From positions 1 to 6,490 of the forward strand of contig JBEKXE010000212.1 in assembly GCA_049512335.1 (NCBI GenBank): a stretch of DNA of 6,490 bases. Direction: 5' to 3'. Made by a program: the position numbers and the translations under genes. This document shows, one piece after another, positions 1 to 4,501 of the stretch (position 1 is its first letter; each line of letters begins with the position of its first letter). Source of the stretch: Lustribacter sp049512335. GTDB taxonomy: Bacteria; Vulcanimicrobiota; Vulcanimicrobiia; Vulcanimicrobiales; Vulcanimicrobiaceae. The notes beneath the pieces are model-generated. The model was not told the origin of the DNA and did not search any database. It was given only the letters and a program-made list of their open reading frames with translations.

Positions 1-1
1 C

Positions 2-544
2 CTGACGGAATTCGAGCGCGACGGCTTGATCGTCGACGTGCGCTACAACCGCGGCGGCCACGTCTCGCCGCTGCTGCTCGAAAAGCTCGCGCGCAAACGC
101 GTCGGCTACGACGTCTCGCGCTACGGCCCGCCGCAGCCCTACCCGCCCGAATCGCTGGGCGGCCCGATGATCGCGCTGACCAACCAGTTCGCCGGTTCGG
201 ACGGCGACATTTTCTCGCACTGCTTCAAGCTCTACGGCTTGGGCACGCTGGTCGGCATGCGCACCTGGGGCGGCGTCGTCGGGATCAACCCCTATCACGA
301 GCTGGTCGACGGCACCATGACGACCCAGCCGGAATACTCATTCTGGTTCGTCGACGCCGGCTGGCAGGTCGAGAACTACGGCACCGACCCGGACGTGGAA
401 GTCGACATCGCGCCTCAGGACTCGGCGGCCGGCACCGATCCGCAGATGGACACCGCCCTGAAGCTGATCGGCGAGCTGCTCGAGCACGCCCCGCCGCGGC
501 CCGCCTTCCCACCCTTCCCGAACCGGAGCTACCGCCCAACCTAA
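2..544 (+). CDS. Tricorn-like S41 serine peptidase, C-terminal part (5' truncated by window edge)
   Basis: The frame is open from base 2 and ends with TAA at 542-544, so only about the last 180 residues are present. They match the C-terminal catalytic half of tricorn protease (peptidase family S41), a cytoplasmic enzyme that in archaea degrades peptides released by the proteasome. Visible landmarks are the VDVRYNRGGHVS segment after the PDZ-like region, the nucleophile motif AGSDGDIF with its serine codon at 197-199, the RTWGGVVGINP loop, and a VENYGTDPD segment, which in this family carries a conserved acidic residue of the active site. The tail after about nt 480 is proline-rich and typical of bacterial tricorn homologues. 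The beta-propeller domains and the catalytic His would lie upstream of the window. The gene runs in the same direction as infC, but a separate promoter follows it. No defect is visible. Confidence in the family is high; the physiological substrate is unknown. Confidence 0.93.
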   Translation: MTEFERDGLIVDVRYNRGGHVSPLLLEKLARKRVGYDVSRYGPPQPYPPESLGGPMIALTNQFAGSDGDIFSHCFKLYGLGTLVGMRTWGGVVGINPYHELVDGTMTTQPEYSFWFVDAGWQVENYGTDPDVEVDIAPQDSAAGTDPQMDTALKLIGELLEHAPPRPAFPPFPNRSYRPT

Positions 545-558
545 GCCGGCGTCCGGCT
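544..558 (+). other. Short GC hairpin at the end of the peptidase gene
   Basis: The sequence AGCCGG-CGT-CCGGCT can form a 6-bp stem with a 3-nt loop, starting at the last base of the peptidase stop codon. No U-run follows (the next bases are CGGGGTGACAAT), so it is not a typical intrinsic terminator. It could slow 3' exonucleases or be a chance GC palindrome. It lies only five bases before the infC -35 box. Confidence 0.35.
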
Positions 559-562
559 CGGG

Positions 563-592
563 GTGACAATGGGGGGCGGGTCGTGGTATGAT
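563..592 (+). promoter_or_regulatory. Sigma70-type promoter of the infC-rpmI-rplT operon
   Basis: The -35 box is GTGACA (563-568, five of six matches to TTGACA) and the -10 box is TATGAT (587-592, five of six matches to TATAAT). The spacer is 18 bp. An extended -10 TG lies at 584-585. Transcription would start near 598-600, giving a leader of about 139 bases before infC. It lies between the peptidase stop and the structured leader, which is where an operon promoter is expected. The call is by consensus only. Confidence 0.75.
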
Positions 593-598
593 CCCCGA

Positions 599-737
599 GC
601 CGAAGCAGGGCCGAAAGGCTCTCACCGGATGCCCTCGGGCGATCCGGTCGCAACCTCAGGAACCCGTCGGCACGGGTTCGTGACGAGCGGAGATGCTTCG
701 GCATCCCGTTCTTTTGTTTTTGTCAGGAGTAAAGCCC
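599..737 (+). promoter_or_regulatory. Structured infC leader RNA, candidate transcription attenuator
   Basis: The leader can fold into four successive hairpins. Hairpin 1 (607-622) is AGGGCC/GGCTCT closed by a GAAA loop. Hairpin 2 (624-648) pairs ACCGGAT with ATCCGGT and continues inward through GCC/GGC, with G641 bulged. Hairpin 3 (660-679) pairs GAACCCGT with ACGGGTTC around CGGC. Hairpin 4 (688-708) is an intrinsic terminator. GGATGCC (627-633, in hairpin 2) is perfectly complementary to GGCATCC (700-706, in the terminator 3' side), so the two folds are mutually exclusive. In Bacillus subtilis and relatives this operon is controlled by L20 binding to an infC leader with an attenuator, so L20 is the natural candidate ligand here. 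The structure is seen in the sequence; regulation by L20 is inference, and I did not recognise the published L20 leader fold. Confidence 0.65.
688..722 (+). terminator. Intrinsic terminator inside the infC leader (attenuator)
   Basis: The stem is CGG, a bulged A691, then GATGC, a UUCG tetraloop, GCATC and CCG (688-708). A tract of almost pure T with two interruptions follows at 709-721. This is the standard intrinsic terminator shape. It sits after the operon promoter and only a few bases before the AGGAG of infC, so it can only act as premature termination of the operon. The AUG at 693 lies within its stem, which argues against that AUG as the infC start. Confidence 0.75.
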
Positions 738-740
738 ATA
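725..740 (+). promoter_or_regulatory. infC ribosome binding site and AUA start codon
   Basis: AGGAG at 725-729 is followed, after eight bases, by ATA at 738-740. That codon begins the segment (I/M)ARPLRVNDQIR, which aligns with the start of IF3 proteins (for example TARPNRINGEIR in Escherichia coli). No ATG, GTG or TTG lies at a suitable distance in this frame. infC in other bacteria is known for rare starts such as AUU and AUC, through which IF3 limits its own translation. Confidence 0.75.
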
Positions 741-1376
741 GCCCGACCGCTACGCGTCAACGACCAGATCCGCATCCGCACCGTGCGGGTGATCGACGAT
801 GAAGGGACTCAACTCGGCGTGATGCCGACGGAGGAAGCGCTGAACCTCGCGCGTTCGAGGGGGCTCGACCTCATCGAAGTCTCGCCCACCGCGGTTCCAC
901 CGGTCTGTCGCATTGGTGATTACGGCCGTCTCAAATACGAGCAATCGAAGAAAGACAAAGACGCGCGCAAGAAGCAGAAAAACTTCGAGCTGCGCGAGGT
1001 CAAATTGCGACCGAAGATCGACACGCACGACTATGAAGTCAAAGCGAAGATGGCCGAACGGCTGCTTCTCGACGGCGGCAAGGTGAAAGTGACGATCATG
1101 TTCCGCGGTCGCGAAATCACCTACACGTCGTACGGAAAACGGCTGCTCGACCGCATCGCGGTCGACCTCGCGAACACCGCGCTGGTCGAACGCGACGCCA
1201 AGCTCGAAGGCAAAAACATGTTTCTCATTCTCGCTCCGCGGCAGACGCCGCTCGGCCCGCCGCGATTCGTTCACCACAAGGACGAAGCCGCGCCGACGCA
1301 CGAGCAGGCCACGCACGTCGGCGAGCACGTGGAAGACGACCACGAAACACTACCAGTCGAGGGAGCTCATGCCTAA
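738..1376 (+). CDS. infC: Translation initiation factor IF-3
   Basis: IF3 binds the 30S subunit, keeps it apart from 50S and checks the start codon and initiator tRNA in the P site. The 212-residue product shows the N-terminal domain (about residues 1-70, with VSPTAVPPVCRIGDYGRLKYE), the Lys-rich linker (about 70-82, KKDKDARKKQK) and the C-terminal domain (about 83-169, with EVKLRPKIDTHDYEVK and MFRGREI). I start it at AUA 738, supported by AGGAG eight bases upstream; the longer reading from ATG 693 would begin inside the terminator stem. E. coli IF3 has 180 residues. The excess here is a tail of about 42 residues after LAPRQT that is rich in Asp/Glu and contains seven His. The stop codon overlaps the rpmI start by eight bases (ATGCCTAA), suggesting coupled translation. 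Regulation is probably by the leader attenuator and by IF3 itself. Confidence 0.96.
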   Translation: MARPLRVNDQIRIRTVRVIDDEGTQLGVMPTEEALNLARSRGLDLIEVSPTAVPPVCRIGDYGRLKYEQSKKDKDARKKQKNFELREVKLRPKIDTHDYEVKAKMAERLLLDGGKVKVTIMFRGREITYTSYGKRLLDRIAVDLANTALVERDAKLEGKNMFLILAPRQTPLGPPRFVHHKDEAAPTHEQATHVGEHVEDDHETLPVEGAHA

Positions 1377-1575
1377 GATCAAGACCCACCGCGGGACCGC
1401 GAAACGTGTGAAAGTGTCGGCCAACGGCGTCGTCACGCACCGTCATCAATTCAGCGGCTGCGGCCACATTCTCAGCAAGAAGTCGCGCAAGCGCAAGCGG
1501 AACTTCCGCAAGGACCAGCCCGTTTTCGCCGGCGATCTGAAGCGCTTTGCGCCGCAGATCCCCTACCTGCTTTAA
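1369..1575 (+). CDS. rpmI: 50S ribosomal protein L35 (bL35)
   Basis: This 68-residue basic protein is a structural component of the large ribosomal subunit. It begins MPKIKTHRGTAKRVKVSANG and contains the family hallmark LSKKSRKRKRNFRK (about residues 35-48) and a GDLKRFAPQIPYL ending. Length is normal (64-68 in the family). The ATG overlaps the last eight bases of infC, and a GAGGG/GGAG stretch at 1359-1365 precedes it. The middle HRHQFSGCGH segment contains a single Cys with flanking His; one Cys alone is not a zinc ribbon. It is the second gene of the infC operon. Confidence 0.97.
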   Translation: MPKIKTHRGTAKRVKVSANGVVTHRHQFSGCGHILSKKSRKRKRNFRKDQPVFAGDLKRFAPQIPYLL

Positions 1576-1592
1576 TTTTGGAGTAACGATCG

Positions 1593-1958
1593 ATGGCAAG
1601 AATCAAACGCGGCGTCCACGGCCTCAAGCACCGCCGCAAAGTGATGAAGCTCGTCAAGGGCTTCCGCGCGGCTCGGCGCCGCAACTACCGCGTTGCAAAC
1701 GAAGCGCTGCTCCATTCGCTGGCGTACTCGTATCGCGACCGCCGCGTGCGCAAGCGCGACTTCCGCTCCCTCTGGATCGCTCGCATCAACGCGGCCGCGC
1801 GCCGCGAGGGCCTGACCTACTCGCGCCTGATCGCCGGCCTCAAGAAGAGCGGCGTCGTCGTGAACCGCAAGACCCTGGCCGAGCTGGCCGTCCACGACCA
1901 AGCCGCCTTCGCGCAGCTCCTCACGACCGCCAAGAACGCCACCACCACCGCCGCCTAA
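1593..1958 (+). CDS. rplT: 50S ribosomal protein L20 (bL20)
   Basis: L20 binds 23S rRNA early in 50S assembly and in several bacteria also represses its own operon by binding infC or rpmI mRNA. The 121-residue product has the basic N-terminal extension (MARIKRGVHGLKHRRKVMKL, then KGFRAARRRNYRVANEALLHSL) and the globular C-terminal domain (RRVRKRDFRSLWIARINAA, GLTYSRLIAGLKKSGVVVNRKTLAELAV). Length is normal (about 115-120) with a short Thr/Ala-rich tail. GGAG at 1580-1583 lies nine bases before the ATG, 17 bases after rpmI. A strong terminator follows, so it ends the operon. It is the likely ligand of the infC leader, by analogy only. Confidence 0.97.
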   Translation: MARIKRGVHGLKHRRKVMKLVKGFRAARRRNYRVANEALLHSLAYSYRDRRVRKRDFRSLWIARINAAARREGLTYSRLIAGLKKSGVVVNRKTLAELAVHDQAAFAQLLTTAKNATTTAA

Positions 1959-1971
1959 CGCCGCGCGGCGT
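1958..1971. repeat. 14-bp perfect palindrome at the rplT stop codon
   Basis: ACGCCGCGCGGCGT reads the same on both strands and begins at the last base of the rplT stop codon. As RNA it could make a short GC stem upstream of the main terminator hairpin. The region is GC-rich, so chance is a reasonable explanation. Confidence 0.4.
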
Positions 1972-1985
1972 TGGCCGCGCAGCAG

Positions 1986-2014
1986 GACCGCCCGGCGTGG
2001 GCGGTCTTTTCTTT
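1986..2014 (+). terminator. Intrinsic terminator of the infC-rpmI-rplT operon
   Basis: A perfect 8-bp stem, GACCGCCC (1986-1993) and GGGCGGTC (1999-2006), encloses the 5-nt loop GGCGT and is followed by TTTTCTTT (2007-2014). This is a textbook intrinsic terminator 27 bases after the rplT stop. Its T-tract reaches the stop codon of the convergent copper chaperone gene (2013-2015). On the minus strand no T-tract follows the stem, so it should act mainly in the plus direction. Confidence 0.92.
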
Positions 2015-2417
2015 ATATCGGCCGCACCCGAACCGTCACCGTCGCCCAGCCGTGCGTTGCGAAATGCAAACGCAACGGAAAGCGCTCGCCGGGATGCAGA
2101 TCGTGGCGTAAGCCGATCGCCATGAGATGATACCCGCCCGGCGCCAGCGTCACGCTGCCGTGCGCGGGAATCGTCAGCGCGGGCACGCGCTGCATCGACA
2201 TCACGCCGGTCATCACCATCCCGTTCATCGCCGCGCTGCCGGCGGTCGAGCGATGGATCTCCACCACGCGCGCGACCGGCGTGCGCGCGGCATCGAGCCG
2301 GTCCGGCGTGCCGGTGGTGTTCGCGATGCGGGCGTACACGACGCCGGTCCCGATCGCCGGTCGCGACCATGCGTCGCTGACGAGGATCGCGGTGCCGAGC
2401 GCCAGCGCGGCGATCAC
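2013..2417 (-). CDS. PCu(A)C-family periplasmic copper chaperone (DUF461)
   Basis: PCu(A)C proteins bind Cu(I) outside the cytoplasmic membrane and pass it to the Cu(A) site of cytochrome oxidase, with or without SCO. The 134-residue product starts with a short hydrophobic leader (about residues 2-13), then VSDAWSRP, a standard opening of the mature domain. Metal ligands are visible: M75, then 21 residues, H97-x-M99 in GGYHLMAIGL, which fits the M-X21-H-X-M part of the family motif. H55 in VEIH is the usual upstream ligand, but the H55-M75 stretch is longer than usual and Met-rich (M64, M67, M69, M73, M75). The GTG start at 2417 overlaps the SCO stop as GTGA, so translation is probably coupled. 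A longer reading in this frame runs upstream through the SCO gene but is only its shadow. The signal peptide lacks an obvious basic start, so the exact start is uncertain. Confidence 0.88.
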   Translation of the reverse strand: MIAALALGTAILVSDAWSRPAIGTGVVYARIANTTGTPDRLDAARTPVARVVEIHRSTAGSAAMNGMVMTGVMSMQRVPALTIPAHGSVTLAPGGYHLMAIGLRHDLHPGERFPLRLHFATHGWATVTVRVRPI

Positions 2418-2989
2418 GATTGCGCCTGCTGCATCAGCGCGGCGAGCTCGTCGGGCGAATCGCTCCAGTCGCCGGTGCCGCGCAGGCGGCCGTCCGGCGC
2501 GATGAACTGCACCGCCGAGCTGTGCGCGACGACGTAGCCGTTGGCGCTGCCCTTGCCCGAAGCGATCTCGTGATAGACGTGATACGCGTCGTAGACCGGT
2601 TCGAGCTGTTTCTCCGTTCCGGTCAGCCCGGTGAACGCCGGGTCGAAGAGATGCACGTAGCGCTTGAGCACGCCCGGCGTGTCGCGGGCCGGATCGACGG
2701 TCACCAGCACGACGTCGAAACCGGCGGCGGACGCGCCGAGTTTGCGCTTCGCGCGCGCCAGCGCTGCCAACGTCGTCGGGCACACGTCCGGGCAGTGCGC
2801 GTACCCGAAGAACAACGCGATCGCGTGCCCGCGGTGCGCCGAGAGCGTGTACGGTTGCCCGTTTTGGTCGGTCAAGGTGAAGTCCGGCGCGAGCGGCCCG
2901 GACGGCAGCAGCAGGCGCGCGACGACGGCTCCCACGCACGCGAGGACGAGCGCCGCAGCAGCAAACCAAACGAGCTTCGAGCGAACCAT
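2414..2989 (-). CDS. SCO1/SenC family copper metallochaperone, membrane-anchored
   Basis: SCO proteins are thioredoxin-fold copper chaperones or thiol reductases on the outer face of the cytoplasmic membrane, needed to build the Cu(A) centre of aa3-type oxidases. The 191-residue product has one N-terminal membrane segment (about residues 6-28), then the SCO fold opening with PDFTLTDQNGQPYTL (35-49). The copper ligands are all present: C66 and C70 in HCPDVCP and H156 in VVAHSSAVQFI. VTVDPARDTP (96-105) is also characteristic. Length is normal. The ATG at 2989 has GAAGGG only two bases upstream, closer than ideal. The gene lies 51 bases after the alpha/beta hydrolase stop and overlaps the PCu(A)C gene by four bases. 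The pairing supports a role in oxidase assembly, though no oxidase subunit lies in the window. Confidence 0.95.
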   Translation of the reverse strand: MVRSKLVWFAAAALVLACVGAVVARLLLPSGPLAPDFTLTDQNGQPYTLSAHRGHAIALFFGYAHCPDVCPTTLAALARAKRKLGASAAGFDVVLVTVDPARDTPGVLKRYVHLFDPAFTGLTGTEKQLEPVYDAYHVYHEIASGKGSANGYVVAHSSAVQFIAPDGRLRGTGDWSDSPDELAALMQQAQS

Positions 2990-3040
2990 TACCCTTCAGT
3001 CATACTCCAACCGTCCGCCTCGTGCAAAGAGAACGGTCGC

Positions 3041-3925
3041 TCACGCCCCGCCGACGCGGTGCTCGCGGTCGGCCGGAGCGTGATCGCTCTCGAGGATCTC
3101 CAGGAGCGTCGCGAAGGCCCGCTGTGACGGCCGGCGGACCGGCTCGATGATGTCGTGCGACCAGGTCAAGCCGCGCAAGCGGTGCACGGCGACCGACGCG
3201 CCGGCGCGGCGCCACGCGCCGGCCAAGCGCTGCGCCGTGCGGTTGCTGACCGACGTCTCGGCCGCGTTGATCACGAAGTCGATCGCGCGCACCGCCGGCG
3301 GGCCGCCGGCGCGCGCGCGGTCCGCGATGCGCAGCCCGGCCTCGAGCGCAGCCAGCGGATAGCGCGGGTACCCGTGCGCCGGCTCGAGCCGCTCCCGCAA
3401 CAGCGGATTCCACCAGAGGAACGCGTCCGGGACGCGCGCGAGCAGACGGAACAGCAGCGGGTGGAATTCGTGCGGCACGCCCGGCAGGCCCAAGAACGGA
3501 GCGACCGCGACGACGCGCGCTTGCGCCGGTCCGGTCGTCGCGGCGTCGAGGGCGAGCGTCGCGCCGAGCGAATGGCCGGCGATCGTCAACGGCTCGCCGA
3601 GTTCGGCGGTCGCGCGCACGATCGCGGCGACGTCGTCGATCAGCGCCTGCGCGCGCAGCCCGCGCAACGCGGTCGTCATCCGGTCGGCCTGACCGTGCAG
3701 CAGCAAGCGCGGCACGACGACCGTGCGGCCGCGCGCGACCAGCGCCTCGGTGACGGCGCGCCACGCCGGCGGGCTCGCGGTGAGCCCGTGCAGCAGCACG
3801 ACGGCGCCGCCGCCCGGCGTGCCGCGAACGATCTGCGAACGCATCTCCTCCGCGACGCCGGGTTCGGCGGCGTCGCGCGCGCGCAGGTACGCTTCTAGCC
3901 GGTCGTATGCTGGCGTAGTGCCCAC
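3041..3925 (-). CDS. Alpha/beta hydrolase, carboxylesterase-like
   Basis: This 294-residue protein has an alpha/beta hydrolase fold with no signal peptide, so it is probably cytoplasmic. VVLLHGLTASP (residues 42-52) holds the oxyanion-hole HG, GHSLGA (117-122) places the nucleophile at S119, and WSHDIIEP (255-262) gives the catalytic H257. The acid is probably E223 in NAAETSVSN, where many relatives have Asp. Before the HG motif, YDRLEAYLRARDAAEPGV resembles the N-terminal helix of a common bacterial hydrolase group, which supports the GTG start at 3925. That start overlaps the Nudix gene by 31 bases. An ATG at 3844 (residue 28), preceded by GGAGGAG but with very short spacing, is the alternative. 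Substrate cannot be predicted; an ester or lactone is most likely. Confidence 0.88.
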   Translation of the reverse strand: MGTTPAYDRLEAYLRARDAAEPGVAEEMRSQIVRGTPGGGAVVLLHGLTASPPAWRAVTEALVARGRTVVVPRLLLHGQADRMTTALRGLRAQALIDDVAAIVRATAELGEPLTIAGHSLGATLALDAATTGPAQARVVAVAPFLGLPGVPHEFHPLLFRLLARVPDAFLWWNPLLRERLEPAHGYPRYPLAALEAGLRIADRARAGGPPAVRAIDFVINAAETSVSNRTAQRLAGAWRRAGASVAVHRLRGLTWSHDIIEPVRRPSQRAFATLLEILESDHAPADREHRVGGA

Positions 3926-4419
3926 AGCACGGCGACCTGCGTCTTGGCGTCGCGCAGTTCGTCGCGCTCGATCATCTCGCGCACGCGCTCGAGCGGAAAC
4001 GTCGCGATCTCGATCTCTTCGTCACCTTCCGGTTCGGGCTCGCCGACGTCGTAGCTATCGGTGTGAAAGAAGTGCAGCAGCTCGTTGCAAAATCCGGGCG
4101 CCGAATACGCCGACCACAGCCGCCGCACCGAGCGCGCGCGCAAACCGGTTTCCTCGCGCAGCTCGCGGATCGCGGCCGCTTCCGGCGTTTCGCCCGGATC
4201 GACCCCGCCGGCGCAAACTTCCCACGTGTCCGCTCCGATGGCGTGCCGGTGCTGGCGCACCAGCACGATCTCGTCCGGCGCCGGCTGCGCGATAACGACG
4301 ACCGCCCCGCTGTGCTCGACGATCTCGAGATCGTGCGTGCCGCGGTGCGTCTCGACCGTGTCGACGCGCAGGTTGATGACGCGCCCTTCGTAGATGCGGC
4401 GCGACGCAACGACCTTCAT
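3895..4419 (-). CDS. Nudix hydrolase, ADP-ribose pyrophosphatase type
   Basis: Proteins of this type cleave ADP-ribose or related nucleoside diphosphate sugars to AMP and a sugar phosphate. The 174-residue product carries a complete Nudix box: G71, x5, E77, x7, R85-E86-L87-R88-E89-E90-T91-G92-L93, with the Mg-binding glutamates present. Upstream features match the ADP-ribose pyrophosphatase (NudF-like) group: YEGRVINLRVDTVE at the start, VVVIA, then VRQHRHAIGADTWEVCAGGVDPGE. SAYSAPGFCNELLHFFHT (103-120) matches the P-G-x-x-x-E segment typical of this subgroup. The ATG at 4419 is chosen because the protein begins there in homologous register; the reading frame continues upstream only as a shadow of the epimerase gene. 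No convincing SD precedes it. Its 3' end overlaps the hydrolase start. Confidence 0.92.
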   Translation of the reverse strand: MKVVASRRIYEGRVINLRVDTVETHRGTHDLEIVEHSGAVVVIAQPAPDEIVLVRQHRHAIGADTWEVCAGGVDPGETPEAAAIRELREETGLRARSVRRLWSAYSAPGFCNELLHFFHTDSYDVGEPEPEGDEEIEIATFPLERVREMIERDELRDAKTQVAVLWALRQHTTG

Positions 4420-4427
4420 GACGCGGC

Positions 4428-4472
4428 TCGGGTCCCGGGAACCACTCCGCTGCGATAACGGTGAGGACCCGA
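4428..4472 (-). promoter_or_regulatory. Inverted repeat in the 5' region of the Nudix gene
   Basis: On the minus strand TCGGGTCC (4472-4465) and GGACCCGA (4435-4428) are exact 8-base complements 29 bases apart. The stem would end eight bases before the Nudix ATG, in the place where an SD would lie, and no SD is visible. It could influence initiation, or be GC-rich chance. Low-to-moderate support. Confidence 0.35.
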
Positions 4473-4478
4473 ACGCGA

Positions 4479-4501
4479 TGGATTCGCTTGAAGCGAATCC
4501 A
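4479..4501. repeat. 23-bp perfect dyad between epimerase and Nudix genes
   Basis: TGGATTCGCTT and AAGCGAATCCA are exact reverse complements around a single central G. The dyad touches the stop codon of the epimerase (4502-4504) and lies 60 bases upstream of the Nudix start. No T-run follows it on either strand, so a standard intrinsic terminator is unlikely. Options are a Rho-independent end without T-tract, an mRNA-stabilising hairpin, a dispersed intergenic repeat, or an operator for the Nudix transcription unit. It is notably less GC-rich than its surroundings. Confidence 0.7.

Noticed and set aside
693..737. infC start at ATG 693
   Set aside because: The ATG is within the terminator stem, has no SD, and would add a non-homologous hydrophobic stretch; ATA 738 has an SD and aligns with IF3.
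750..1343. Long minus-strand reading frame opposite infC
   Set aside because: It is the complement of a clear IF3 gene, with no family features; a shadow caused by high GC.
2418..2969. Upstream extension of the PCu(A)C frame through the SCO gene
   Set aside because: The extension is Arg/Ala-rich and lies out of frame over a clear SCO protein; the real start is the GTG overlapping the SCO stop.
2999..3027. Weak promoter before SCO on the minus strand (TTGCAC, 17 bases, TATGAC)
   Set aside because: The -35 match is only three of six and transcription would start almost at the ATG; not strong enough to annotate.
3155..3898. 247-codon plus-strand frame opposite the alpha/beta hydrolase
   Set aside because: Arg/Ala/Gly-rich translation typical of the antisense of GC-rich genes, with no motif; the opposite strand has a full catalytic triad.
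4420..4478. T-box-like string (minus strand GGAGTGGTTCC) before the Nudix gene
   Set aside because: It only partly resembles the T-box core, the space is too short for a stem I with specifier, and the downstream gene is unrelated to amino acids.
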